Origin: Butyrivibrio sp. MC2021
Lineage (GTDB): Bacteria; Bacillota; Clostridia; Lachnospirales; Lachnospiraceae
Reading direction: 5' to 3'
Assembly (NCBI RefSeq): GCF_000621605.1
Contig: NZ_JHXX01000004.1
Span: 248,001 to 312,000 of the forward strand
DNA: 64,000 bases
The position numbers were made by a program, and so were the translations under genes. The stretch's first letter is position 1. Every line of letters starts with the position of its first letter. This document shows, in pieces, positions 9,382 to 17,333 of the stretch. A model generated the notes under the pieces. That model worked only from the letters and a program-made list of their open reading frames with translations, did not search any database and was not told the origin of the DNA.

Positions 9382-9414
9382 AAAAACACAGGGGGCTTAG
9401 AATATAAGCCCCCT
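9382..9414 (-). terminator. Intrinsic terminator after spoVG
   Basis: A strong stem pairs CAGGGGGCTTA with TAAGCCCCCTG (9390-9414). On the minus strand it is followed by TGTTTTTG. It separates spoVG from pth, whose start lies only about 30 nt downstream. Confidence 0.8.
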
Positions 9415-9453
9415 GAATTATACTTTTTCCCAATATATGTCTTAAGAAGCAAA

Positions 9454-9753
9454 TTACTCAGCTGCAGGAGCAGCCTCTCCATCTGCGGTCTCCTCAACGT
9501 CAGCCTCTTTATCAAAGGCTTCAAGAATGGTGTCCTGTAAAACCTTACGCATATCTGAATTGATTGGGTGCGCAATATCACGATACTCACCATCTGCAGA
9601 CTTCTTGCTGGGCATTGCGATGAACAATCCCCTCTCGCCCTCAATCACCTTGATATCATGAACAACGAATTCATTATCAAATGTAACTGATACCACTGCA
9701 CGCATTTTTCCCTGCTTTGCAACTTTTCTGACACGAACATCTGTAATCTTCAT
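9454..9753 (-). CDS. spoVG: SpoVG-family regulator
   Basis: A 99-residue protein. [21 protein letters not shown] and [23 protein letters not shown] are hallmark SpoVG segments. Known family members affect septation and sporulation and bind nucleic acid in several Firmicutes; the family also occurs in non-sporulating species, so it does not prove sporulation. The C-terminal tail is acidic and Ala-rich. The ATG at 9753 follows AAGAGGGGG. It is monocistronic by its terminator. Confidence 0.97.
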   Translation of the reverse strand: MKITDVRVRKVAKQGKMRAVVSVTFDNEFVVHDIKVIEGERGLFIAMPSKKSADGEYRDIAHPINSDMRKVLQDTILEAFDKEADVEETADGEAAPAAE

Positions 9754-9889
9754 TTTTTAACCCCCTCTTGGTTAAGAATTAAAGTGTCGTTATCGGGTTA
9801 CTTTATTAAGTTTATTATAATACTTTTTTACGATATTTTACATACCAATATATTTTTATTATGATTATGCCTGACTTTGAATCCCTATA

Positions 9890-11008
9890 TCATAATACAT
9901 ATCTCTCATTGTTCTCCACAACGATCTTGATGCCGTTATCCTCTTTGTAGTAGGAGTTGGCCTGGATGGTGCCGTGGCTCTCTACGATACAGTTCTCGAT
10001 ATGTGTATTGTCCCCTATATACACATCATTGAGGATAATGGAGTTCTTGATGTAGCAGTTGTTGCCGATGAAGGCTCCTTTGAATATCACGGAGTCCTCA
10101 ATGGTTCCGTTGATGATACATCCGCTGGAGATAAGGCTGTTTTTAACGTTAACCCCCACGTTATATTTAGCCGGCGGAAGATCTACTACCTTGGTGTAGA
10201 TTCCCGGATACTCTCTGAAGAAGTACTGTCTCACCTCGGGCTTGAGGAAGTCCATGTTGGTTCTGTAGTAGTCCTCCACGGAAGCGATGTTGTTCCAGTA
10301 TTCCTTGATCTTGTATCCGTAGATGCGCTTCATATCCTTGTATCTCACAAGAATGTCTCTAACGAAGTCGTATCTCTCTTCCTCTTCAGCTCTCTCGATG
10401 AGCTCGATGAGCTGTCTCCTTCTGATTACATAGATACCGCAGGAAATGGTGTTGGATCTTGATACAACAGGTTTTTCCTCGAATTCTTCGATACGGCTCT
10501 CCTCATTCATGCGGATAGTTCCGAATCTCTCGGTATCGATGTCTGCCGGCATGTCCTTGCAAACCACGGTGATGTCGGCCTGTTTCTGAATATGGTACTC
10601 AAGGAGTTTGGCGTAGTCCATCTTGTATACGCAGTCACCGGAAGTGATGATAACGTAGGGCTCGTGGCAACTCCTAAGGAAATCAAGATTCTGTGCAATG
10701 GCATCCGCTGTTCCTCTGTACCAGAGGTTTCCTGATGCCTTAACCGCAGGGGTGAATACGTAGAGACCACCCTGCTTACGTCCGAAGTCCCACCACTTGG
10801 ATGATGAAAGGTGAGTGTTAAGACTTCCTGCATTGTACTGTGTGAATACGGCAACTGTCTGGATATGTGAGTTGGTCATGTTGCTAAGGGCAAAGTCGAT
10901 ACTTCTGTAAAAACCTGCCACAGGCATAGCACAAACGGCTCTTCTCTTGGACAACTCCAACATTCTGCTACTGCTGCCACCTGCTAAAATAATGCCAATC
11001 GCCCTCAT
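9890..11008 (-). CDS. glgD: Glucose-1-phosphate adenylyltransferase subunit GlgD
   Basis: The second, usually regulatory, subunit of the two-gene ADP-glucose pyrophosphorylase of Firmicutes, which makes ADP-glucose for glycogen. The nucleotidyltransferase domain starts GIILAGGSSSRM, but the usual Gly-rich GxGxRL loop is altered to SSSRMLEL, as expected for GlgD and unlike its partner. A left-handed beta-helix of hexapeptide repeats ends the protein (IGNNCYIKNSIILNDVYIG). I chose the ATG at 11008, preceded by AGGTGA, giving 372 residues. A GTG at 11017 would add three residues. The gene follows the glgC stop by 1 nt, so translation is probably coupled. Confidence 0.95.
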   Translation of the reverse strand: MRAIGIILAGGSSSRMLELSKRRAVCAMPVAGFYRSIDFALSNMTNSHIQTVAVFTQYNAGSLNTHLSSSKWWDFGRKQGGLYVFTPAVKASGNLWYRGTADAIAQNLDFLRSCHEPYVIITSGDCVYKMDYAKLLEYHIQKQADITVVCKDMPADIDTERFGTIRMNEESRIEEFEEKPVVSRSNTISCGIYVIRRRQLIELIERAEEEERYDFVRDILVRYKDMKRIYGYKIKEYWNNIASVEDYYRTNMDFLKPEVRQYFFREYPGIYTKVVDLPPAKYNVGVNVKNSLISSGCIINGTIEDSVIFKGAFIGNNCYIKNSIILNDVYIGDNTHIENCIVESHGTIQANSYYKEDNGIKIVVENNERYVL

Positions 11009-11009
11009 G

Positions 11010-12278
11010 TCAATCACCTGCCTTATCTAATGTTCTGCCGCTGTCGAGAATGCCGTCTTGGTAATCCTCCAGGGTAGTAATTCCGGAAATCATGGTATTC
11101 TTACCGACCTTAACATCATTGGGAATAACAGATTTCTCACCGATAGTGCAGAGACCTTCACAATAAATTCCGGGCTTGGTCTCGTTGGGCTTCTCTTCAA
11201 AAGCACCAAGGGTTACGCCGCTTCCGATCTTGGCCTTCTCAGCGATGATGGCCTTCTCGATGGAGCAGCCCTCGCCGACCTCAGTCTCATTCATAATGAT
11301 GGAATGGGAAACCACTGTATCTTTTCCGATCTTGACACCGGGTCCGATTACGGAGTTATAAACCTTACCGTAGATCTCGCAGCCCTCTCCTACGATACTG
11401 CGCTCAATGGCACTGTCAGGTCCCATGTACTGAGGCGGCTGAACATCGCTGGCGGTGTAGATCTTCCAATATTCCTCATAAAGATTGAACTCGGGAACGA
11501 TGTCGATGAGCTCCATATTGGCTTCCCAATAAGAAGTAAGTGTTCCGACATCCTTCCAGTATCCGTCAAATTCGTAGGCGTAAAGAGACTGACCCTGCTC
11601 CTTGCAGTAAGGAATGATATGCTTACCGAAGTCAAGGCCTGCCTGATTTCTATTTTTGATAAGAGCGTCCTTAAGAGCCTTCCAGCTAAAGATATAAATA
11701 CCCATAGATGCAAGGTTGCTGCGGGGATGCTCAGGCTTCTCCTCAAAGTCGATGATGCGCTTGTTCTCATCGGTGATCATGATACCGAATCTGCTGGCCT
11801 CCTCCATGGGAACAGGCATAACAGCAATGGTAGCATCAGCGCCGCTGGACTTGTGGAAGTCAAGCATTGTCTCATAATCCATCTTATAAATGTGGTCTCC
11901 GGAAAGGATAAGCACATAGTCAGGATTATAGCTCTCCATATACTCTAAGTTCTGGTAAATAGCATTGGCTGTACCGGTATACCATTCACTGTTGGCACTC
12001 TTCTCGTATGGAGGAAGAACTGTTACACCTCCGAAGTTACGATCGAGATCCCACGGAATACCTATGCCAATGTGAGAATTAAGTCTGAGTGGTCGATACT
12101 GTGTAAGGACTCCGACAGTGTCCACTCCTGAATTGATACAATTACTAAGCGGGAAATCAATTATTCTGTATTTCCCACCAAATGAGACTGCCGGCTTAGC
12201 CATCTTGGCTGTCAGCACTCCCAATCTGCTGCCCTGGCCCCCTGCCAAGAGCATGGCGATCATTTCTTTCTTTATCAT
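11010..12278 (-). CDS. glgC: Glucose-1-phosphate adenylyltransferase catalytic subunit GlgC
   Basis: It makes ADP-glucose from ATP and glucose 1-phosphate, the committed step of glycogen synthesis. The catalytic loop [16 protein letters not shown] is intact, followed by [26 protein letters not shown] and [17 protein letters not shown]. The C-terminal third is a hexapeptide-repeat beta-helix. The ATG at 12278 follows CGAGGTGGAAC and gives the normal 422 residues. An upstream frame beginning at 12344 adds 22 residues foreign to the family and is rejected. glgD follows directly. Confidence 0.97.
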   Translation of the reverse strand: MIKKEMIAMLLAGGQGSRLGVLTAKMAKPAVSFGGKYRIIDFPLSNCINSGVDTVGVLTQYRPLRLNSHIGIGIPWDLDRNFGGVTVLPPYEKSANSEWYTGTANAIYQNLEYMESYNPDYVLILSGDHIYKMDYETMLDFHKSSGADATIAVMPVPMEEASRFGIMITDENKRIIDFEEKPEHPRSNLASMGIYIFSWKALKDALIKNRNQAGLDFGKHIIPYCKEQGQSLYAYEFDGYWKDVGTLTSYWEANMELIDIVPEFNLYEEYWKIYTASDVQPPQYMGPDSAIERSIVGEGCEIYGKVYNSVIGPGVKIGKDTVVSHSIIMNETEVGEGCSIEKAIIAEKAKIGSGVTLGAFEEKPNETKPGIYCEGLCTIGEKSVIPNDVKVGKNTMISGITTLEDYQDGILDSGRTLDKAGD

Positions 12279-12452
12279 GTTCCACCTCGTTGCTACTTTG
12301 TCGTCCGAAACCGCGAAAACGACAATTTTCTGATCTCCAGCCATGATTAAAGCAGACTAAATATAAACTCCACCCTCGAAAAAGCCGGAATTCAATTACA
12401 TTTTCCGCCCCTCGTAACCATGTCACAGAAAACCGCTTTTTTCCTATAGAAA

Positions 12453-12461
12453 AGTATATCA
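12453..12461 (-). promoter_or_regulatory. Probable extended -10 promoter of glgCD
   Basis: On the minus strand TGA-TATACT reads as an extended -10 element, about 175 nt upstream of glgC. No good -35 element is visible, so this is tentative. Confidence 0.35.
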
Positions 12462-12548
12462 TAAAGAAAGTACTAAAAAAACATAATATAGCGCTTAAAT
12501 TAATAAGTTTTATCAGATTTTTTCAACGTAAACGTTTAAGCAGGGCGG

Positions 12549-13022
12549 GTTACCTCCCGGGGGATGGTGTTTGAGATGGGAAAATACACATTATTCGCAG
12601 GAGTTTAGTCCGGGATATCTGGCGGGGATTCATCGCTTTATGGAAGAATGCAAATTCTTCGCATCTTCAAGTCCGGGCTTGCCTGCTGAGGGTGCTGCAC
12701 CATGGTGAAATATAAATTATTCGCATCGTTCCCAACGGTGAGTTAGGGCACTTCATCTGTCCAGACGGTCTCATTTCACGTTGCTCAGAACACTCGACCG
12801 TCTGGCCATCTGAAGCGCTCCTAACTCATCCGCTGTGCCCGAATGTCTCGCAATTTACATTTCCCCATGGCACATCCCCCTCAGCAGGCAAGCCCTCACC
12901 GGAGACCGAAGATTTTTTTCATACTCCCAGGGCGCGCTAAATCTCCCGCCAGATATCCCTCATTTAACTCAGGAGATAATTTGTATTTTCTCCATGACAC
13001 ACAATATCCACCCGGGAGGTAA
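12549..13022. repeat. Long imperfect inverted repeat, about 470 nt, able to fold as a giant hairpin
   Basis: The left arm (about 12549-12770) and right arm (about 12793-13022) are imperfect reverse complements along nearly their whole length. Exact matches include TTACCTCCCGGG at the outer ends, GGGATATCTGGCGGG, GGGCTTGCCTGCTGAGGG, GAGTTAGG and, at the inner end, CCAGACGGTC. The central loop is about 25 nt. Each arm also contains about three degenerate copies of a module of roughly 62 nt (left arm near 12576, 12640 and 12702; core ATTNTTCGCA). Frames on both strands are open here only because of the symmetry and look non-coding. It could be a structured RNA, a palindromic repetitive element, or a remnant of two inverted insertions. 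Confidence 0.8.
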
Positions 13023-13349
13023 GTCCATAACGAGAGAGATGGGGATTTTGGTTTCCCGGAAAGGTGATGGATTGAAGAGGGTATGTAATTACATGGATAA
13101 ACAAATTTCAGTTCCTTGGAGGAGGCCGGGGTGCAGGGGCGGAACCCATGCAAAAGCTGCGCCGAAACGGTCTTTTCTTTTGTTCGGAAACTTATTCCTC
13201 GTTTGCTTTCTTCCAACCGCAGTGTTATACTTTGTCTTGCAGTTCCGCTTCTAGGAACTATAAATATCTGTACACATCTAGGATTCACTGGCATTCGCCG
13301 AACTGATTCCAAATGACAGACAACATTTTTTAAGTATGGAGGAAATGAC

Positions 13350-14185
13350 TTGAACGAAAAAAAGAACGGGCCTAAGAAATTAAGCTACAAAGATGCTACG
13401 GGGGAGATTAAGTATACGCTAAAAAGCGATATCGTCTTTCACTACACACTGCAAAGATCAGAGAAGGCGCTTCTCGGACTAGTATGTGCCCTAAGGGGAA
13501 TAAAACCAGAAGAAGTAAAAAGCATCCATGTCGAGAATCCTATTGACCTCAATAACATATCTAAAGAGACAATTATTCTTTGCTAAAAGAAACTGTCCTT
13601 TACTGTATCACGGACCAAGACCTGATTATAGATGCCGAGCCGGAATTCTACGCCCACTATAAACTACTTAATGCAAAAAATCATATAGCTTACTCTGACA
13701 TGATTGGCATAAACGTGCTAAACTTAAAGTACATAAATTTTGCAACACAAGAAGATATAGATAATGGACTTGTCTATTGGGCTAAGTTGTTTATGGCAGA
13801 CACCTGGGAAGAGCTCCAAAGCCTGATTATAGGTCATATTGACATGGAGGAGGTGGCAAATTTGATCTTAGAGCTTAATACAGATAATCAAGCAAAAGAG
13901 ATTCTCGAAGGACAGCGCAGATACAGAGAACAGATGGCCACTCAATATGCTGTAGGCCGCATGGATGCTCAGAAAGAATATGAAGGAACGATTGACCAAC
14001 TGCAGGAAGAGCTTGATAAAAAAGACGCAACAATAGAAAATCTGAAATCCGAGCTCTCTCAGCATGATAAGGATCAGATAGAAAAAATGCTCAAGAAAGG
14101 CAAAACTCCTGAAGCAATAGTTGAGTTTTGTGATTATCCCATGGAACTTGTGTTGGATGTGAAAAAAGAGATTGACGGGAAATAA
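13350..14185 (+). pseudogene. Decayed Rpn-family (PD-(D/E)XK) nuclease / putative transposase
   Basis: Two pieces of one gene remain. The first (13350-13574 in frame, stop at 13586) begins after a GGAGG site and reads LKSDIVFHYTLQRSEKALLGLVCALRGI, the N-terminus of Lachnospiraceae Rpn-type proteins. The second continues in another frame from about 13580 to 14185: CITDQDLI, HYKLLNAKNHIAYSDMIGI, GLVYWAKLFMADTWEE, then a coiled-coil tail ending in IEKMLKKGKTPEAIVEF. As I recall the family, a stretch of roughly 50 residues carrying the catalytic acidic/IEIQ core normally lies between them, so both a deletion and a frame change at about 13570-13600 are inferred. Rpn proteins promote RecA-independent recombination. 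This copy should be inactive as a nuclease. Confidence 0.75.
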
Positions 14186-14200
14186 ATAGAAATGATCAGA

Positions 14201-14232
14201 GCCTTCGGTGCGATGCATCGGAGGCGTTTTTT
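14201..14232 (+). terminator. Intrinsic terminator after the Rpn pseudogene
   Basis: GCCTTCGGTGC pairs with GCATCGGAGGC (with G-U pairs) over a 3-nt loop, followed by TTTTTT at 14227-14232, just after the pseudogene stop. Confidence 0.75.
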
Positions 14233-14266
14233 GTGGTGAGAACAGTATGGCAGGTTCTCAATGACT

Positions 14267-14610
14267 CATTAGGGACGGTTCTCAGTGGGGCTATGACTAG
14301 CAAATCATATTCTGATCAAGCACTTCGCGTCATGACTCAATGAGAACCGTCCCTAATGGGGCAATTGAGAACCGGATGGGACAACAAGAACAGCACAATG
14401 AATAATCCAACTGAGGCAGATTGGATCTGACCCCGTTAACAAATTGTGAACAACATAGAATAGCGCCGGTCAGTACAGTTCACAGTTTGTTGATGGGGAC
14501 AGTTGCCCCTTGGCGGCAGTTCTTGACTCATTGGGGACGGTTCTCAATGGGGCTAATGTCCCCAGCCTCGCAGGTCACAGTTTGATGACGGGGCCCCCAA
14601 TTGGTTCATT
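14267..14610. repeat. Cluster of REP-like palindromes
   Basis: The 516-nt gap 14186-14701 has no credible gene. It contains three copies of a core TTRGGGACGGTTCTCA: direct at about 14269 and 14531, inverted at about 14340-14358. The first and the inverted copy form a stem of nearly 30 nt. A second palindrome pairs a stretch at about 14428-14452 (ACAAATTGTGAAC) with 14477-14499 (GTTCACAGTTTGT). Motifs of this GGGACGGTTCTC type are, from general knowledge, the repeats that accompany REP-associated tyrosine transposases (RAYTs) in Clostridia; no transposase lies in this window. Confidence 0.7.
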
Positions 14611-14616
14611 GGGCAC

Positions 14617-14654
14617 AAAAAAGTCCGCCGTACCGGGGAGCCGGCACGGCGGGC
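14617..14654 (-). terminator. Intrinsic terminator of the secreted-protein operon
   Basis: On the minus strand GCCCGCCGTGCCGG pairs with CCGGTACGGCGGAC over a 4-nt loop, followed by TTTTTT. It lies about 48 nt past the stop at 14702. Confidence 0.88.
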
Positions 14655-14701
14655 TGAACTTTTAGATATTAGCTATTTAATTGTTTTACTATGCAGTTTT
14701 A

Positions 14702-15865
14702 TCAAGGCTTCTCAAAGATAATTGCTGTTGGAGTATTATTTGTTGAGTTATCATTATCAGGATCTTTGAATACTACCTGAATCTGAGCACCTACAGGAAT
14801 AGCAGAATCTCCAGTTGCATTCCAAACTGAACCCTTAACTGTAACAGCCTTACCCTTAAAAGTTGCAACACCATTAGACACATCAGCAAAAGTACCTGAC
14901 GAAGATGCCCTATACTGAATCTTCTCAATATCATTTGCAAAAGTGATTACAGAACTAGCTGTACCGTTAATTGTCAACTTACCACCTTTGTCAGGTCCAA
15001 TCTTTCCATTGAATGAGCCATAAGCAGCTGCTGTCTGATCAAGTGTTGCATTTGTAACTGTATAAGCATCATTTGTTACATAATTTACAGAAGCAGCCTG
15101 AGCAGTCTGTCCACTACCAGCCTTAGGTGCCCAAGACCATGTAAGAGTTAACTTAGGAGCCTGAGCTTCAGTTGCTGCATGTGAAACTCCTCCTAATACA
15201 GAAATCGGAACTGCCTGGAATGTTGATCCAGCCTTCTCAGCATACTCATACTTTTTAGTCTTTGTATTATAAACTATAGTATACTCATTAGGTGCTTTAT
15301 CTGCTGCAACTACTGTAGTAACGCCTGTCGAAGCATTAGTAATCTGAGTTGTTACTCCACCTACTTTAAGTCCAAGATAAAGCGCTGCATCATCTGGATC
15401 AGCTAAGAGTGTATTACCATGAGTCGCAGCTGTAGTATCACCAAGAGTTATAGGATCAGAAGTAGCAGCTGTTGCAACAGCCTTTACAGTTACATCAAGA
15501 TCTTTTATTGTACTCTTATTGATGAAATAAACAGTATCGCTTTCATTTGCATATCCATTAGCAGTCTTGAAATATACATAGGTATCATTCTTAGGCTGTG
15601 TCCATGCTGTTCCAAGTCTTGCACCGTTTGTAGTCTTCAGCATTTCCTGAGGATCCATAATAAATGCAAATGTAGTAGCTGTAGTTGTAGGAAGTACTAC
15701 CTTGGTAACACTTGTATTAACATAACCTTCTGCAGCGCCCTGACCTTCAACCGCTGTGCCTGCGCCTGTGTCGGCCTCTGTGGCATCAGCTGCAAATGCT
15801 GTTACTGTGCTTCCAAATACCATTGTTGCTGCAAGTAAAACTGCTAAAAATCTGTTTGTTCTCAT
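14702..15865 (-). CDS. Secreted protein of unknown function in a sigma-D type operon
   Basis: A 387-residue protein with a clear signal peptide (RTNRFLAVLLAATMVFGSTVTAFAA, cleavage near residue 26). The mature part is Thr/Ala-rich, low in Cys and predicted to be beta-rich. A segment at about 65-115 (FAFIMDPQEMLKTTNGARL, then DTVYFINKS) resembles strand patterns seen in other Lachnospiraceae surface proteins. No LPXTG, S-layer-homology or choline-binding motif is present, so how it is retained is unclear. It lies 62 nt downstream of a single-span membrane protein and shares its sigma-D type promoter, which suggests a motility-associated or envelope role. I do not recognise the family. The start follows AAGGAGGA. 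Confidence 0.75.
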   Translation of the reverse strand: MRTNRFLAVLLAATMVFGSTVTAFAADATEADTGAGTAVEGQGAAEGYVNTSVTKVVLPTTTATTFAFIMDPQEMLKTTNGARLGTAWTQPKNDTYVYFKTANGYANESDTVYFINKSTIKDLDVTVKAVATAATSDPITLGDTTAATHGNTLLADPDDAALYLGLKVGGVTTQITNASTGVTTVVAADKAPNEYTIVYNTKTKKYEYAEKAGSTFQAVPISVLGGVSHAATEAQAPKLTLTWSWAPKAGSGQTAQAASVNYVTNDAYTVTNATLDQTAAAYGSFNGKIGPDKGGKLTINGTASSVITFANDIEKIQYRASSSGTFADVSNGVATFKGKAVTVKGSVWNATGDSAIPVGAQIQVVFKDPDNDNSTNNTPTAIIFEKP

Positions 15866-15927
15866 AAAAGAAATCCTCCTTGATTTTATATCTCTTCCGC
15901 CTCATCATGAGTCGGTAGTTACTTTTG

Positions 15928-16473
15928 TTAAGAATCAATGTTGATTGTTACTCCGACGTTTACCGTGCTTAGAGTTTTCTGGTTTTCGTCAACTAGATGG
16001 TACACCATTGTGCAGTTATAACTCCCGGCACTAAGTTTCTTATCCAGTTTAATTTGATCCAGCTCACCTCCTAACGGAATTACAGGAGACTGGTATATCG
16101 GGTTCTCTTCGTCGTCTTCCAGGAAGATGTCAAAGTAGACATCATTACTGTTCCCACTGTCATTGGCGACATAAGCATCATCCGATACGGAATCCCCAGT
16201 TGCAAAGTGCCAAACATTGTTCATGGTTGCTGTGAAGTATCCCGGAGGAGTATATTCTTGTGTGAACAAATCTTCAGTGACTTCTTCTACATTCTCCTCT
16301 GTTAGGACGACACTTCGTTTTCCTTCAGTTGCTTCCTCCTTTTTGTCTTTTCTCCCGGTAGTGAGTAAGACGATAACGGTAACCAAAAGGATGATAATTA
16401 CCACTATCCCAGCAAAGATAAGAGCCTTACCGGCTACTGGAGAGTTGCCCTTTTTTTCTGTCTCGTTAGACAT
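15928..16473 (-). CDS. Single-span membrane protein with an extracellular beta-sandwich-like domain
   Basis: The start is placed at the ATG at 16473, which follows GGAGGATACATCA, giving 181 residues. An ATG at 16491 lies upstream of that ribosome site. A short Lys/Asn-rich cytoplasmic part is followed by a strong transmembrane helix (ALIFAGIVVIIILLVTVIVL, about residues 17-36), an acidic linker, and an outer domain of about 110 residues. That domain has the pattern VYFDIFLEDDEENPIYQSPVI, LGGELDQIKLDKKLSAG and SYNCTMVYHLVDEN, like an immunoglobulin-type sandwich. It is the first gene of an operon with the secreted protein at 14702-15865 and is controlled by a promoter with the motility sigma-factor consensus. 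Its function is unknown. It could anchor, fold or organise the secreted partner. Confidence 0.75.
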   Translation of the reverse strand: MSNETEKKGNSPVAGKALIFAGIVVIIILLVTVIVLLTTGRKDKKEEATEGKRSVVLTEENVEEVTEDLFTQEYTPPGYFTATMNNVWHFATGDSVSDDAYVANDSGNSNDVYFDIFLEDDEENPIYQSPVIPLGGELDQIKLDKKLSAGSYNCTMVYHLVDENQKTLSTVNVGVTINIDS

Positions 16474-16516
16474 TGATGTATCCTCCGACATTAGTATGTA
16501 TTTCTAGCTATCAGTT

Positions 16517-16543
16517 ATATCGGCATTTCTTTTTAAAACTTTA
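16517..16543 (-). promoter_or_regulatory. Sigma-D (sigma-28) type promoter for the membrane/secreted protein operon
   Basis: Read on the minus strand it is TAAA, 15 bases, then GCCGATAT, matching the Bacillus SigD consensus exactly in both elements and spacing. The predicted transcript would start near 16509, about 36 nt before the ATG at 16473. Confidence 0.85.
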
Positions 16544-16751
16544 GAGGTAGCATCAAACTTTATTCAGTTTTTAGAATTTCTTATGTGCACACTTTATCTC
16601 CGTTGGTAACCGCATTGTAGCACCCATTTATAAACTAAAAATAAACTAGTAATAAAAAGAATGGATATTCGGTCATTTTTAATTGCTTTATTTCACACAT
16701 ATTGCTTAAAAATGAAATTTTATTAAGACGCCATCCCCCGGAAGGCCGCAG

Positions 16752-16786
16752 AAAAGGCGTAGCTACGCGGTTTTCGTAGCTACGCC
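16752..16786 (-). terminator. Intrinsic terminator after the coiled-coil gene
   Basis: GGCGTAGCTACG pairs perfectly with CGTAGCTACGCC over a 7-nt loop (16756-16786). On the minus strand it is followed by TTTTCTG. Confidence 0.8.
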
Positions 16787-16801
16787 CTATATAGACTATC
16801 C

Positions 16802-17260
16802 TTATGCCTGCTTCCTCTGAAGCTCTCTGATATCACTGGAATTCTTCTGAATTGCCAGCTTCATAACCTCTATATCGGTTATGGCAGAATCAAATCTGTC
16901 TGCGCTCTCTGTGTACCTCCTGGAAGTATCCAGATAGCACTGCTCGATGGTACTGAGTCTTGGAATTACGTTGTTTTCCATCTGGCCAACCTTGATCACC
17001 CGTACATCCTGTTCAAGGTTATCCAGTCTTGGAACCACATTGTTCTCCAACATGTCAACCTTGACAACCTTCATATCCTGTTCAAGGTTATCCAGTCTTG
17101 GAATCACATTGTTCTCCAGCATATCAACCTTGACAACCTTCATATCCTGCTCGAGGTTATCAAGTCTCTTATCAATGCTTTCAAATCTCTTGTCAATAGT
17201 ATCGAACCGCTTAGAAAACAGTCCTTCTATTGCATTTAAATCTTCTTTTGTTAAAAACAT
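16802..17260 (-). CDS. Coiled-coil protein with three tandem 23-residue repeats, downstream of flagellin
   Basis: The protein has 152 residues, nearly all predicted helix. After heptads (FDTIDKRFESIDKRLDN) come three tandem units of 23 residues (69 nt, 16961-17167) beginning RLDNLEQDMKVVKVDML and ending ENNVIP; the third has diverged. The Pro at each repeat end should kink the coil. There is no signal peptide or membrane segment. It lies 73 nt after the flagellin stop with no visible terminator between them, so it is probably on the flagellin transcript. Similar short coiled-coil proteins are common in Lachnospiraceae without assigned function. A cytoplasmic partner in flagellar export is possible but unsupported. 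Confidence 0.75.
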   Translation of the reverse strand: MFLTKEDLNAIEGLFSKRFDTIDKRFESIDKRLDNLEQDMKVVKVDMLENNVIPRLDNLEQDMKVVKVDMLENNVVPRLDNLEQDVRVIKVGQMENNVIPRLSTIEQCYLDTSRRYTESADRFDSAITDIEVMKLAIQKNSSDIRELQRKQA

Positions 17261-17333
17261 TTTTCGTCATGCAAAATTATGATACCACACCTCAACCGAA
17301 AATCTCAATCTCAAAATTCCCCCGCAAAATTCA

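Noticed and set aside
11058..11948. 296-residue plus-strand frame inside glgC
   Set aside because: Shadow of the conserved glgC catalytic and beta-helix coding sequence.
12279..12344. 22-residue N-terminal extension of GlgC
   Set aside because: The extension is foreign to the family and the internal ATG at 12278 has a strong ribosome site.
12835..13312. Two open frames on opposite strands of 138-139 residues
   Set aside because: They lie across the right arm of the inverted repeat, have unlikely composition (many Arg, Pro, Ser), no ribosome site and no recognisable domain.
16961..17167. Tandem 69-nt repeats that could suggest a repeat array
   Set aside because: They are in frame within a coding gene and encode 23-residue coiled-coil units; there are no unique spacers as in a CRISPR array.
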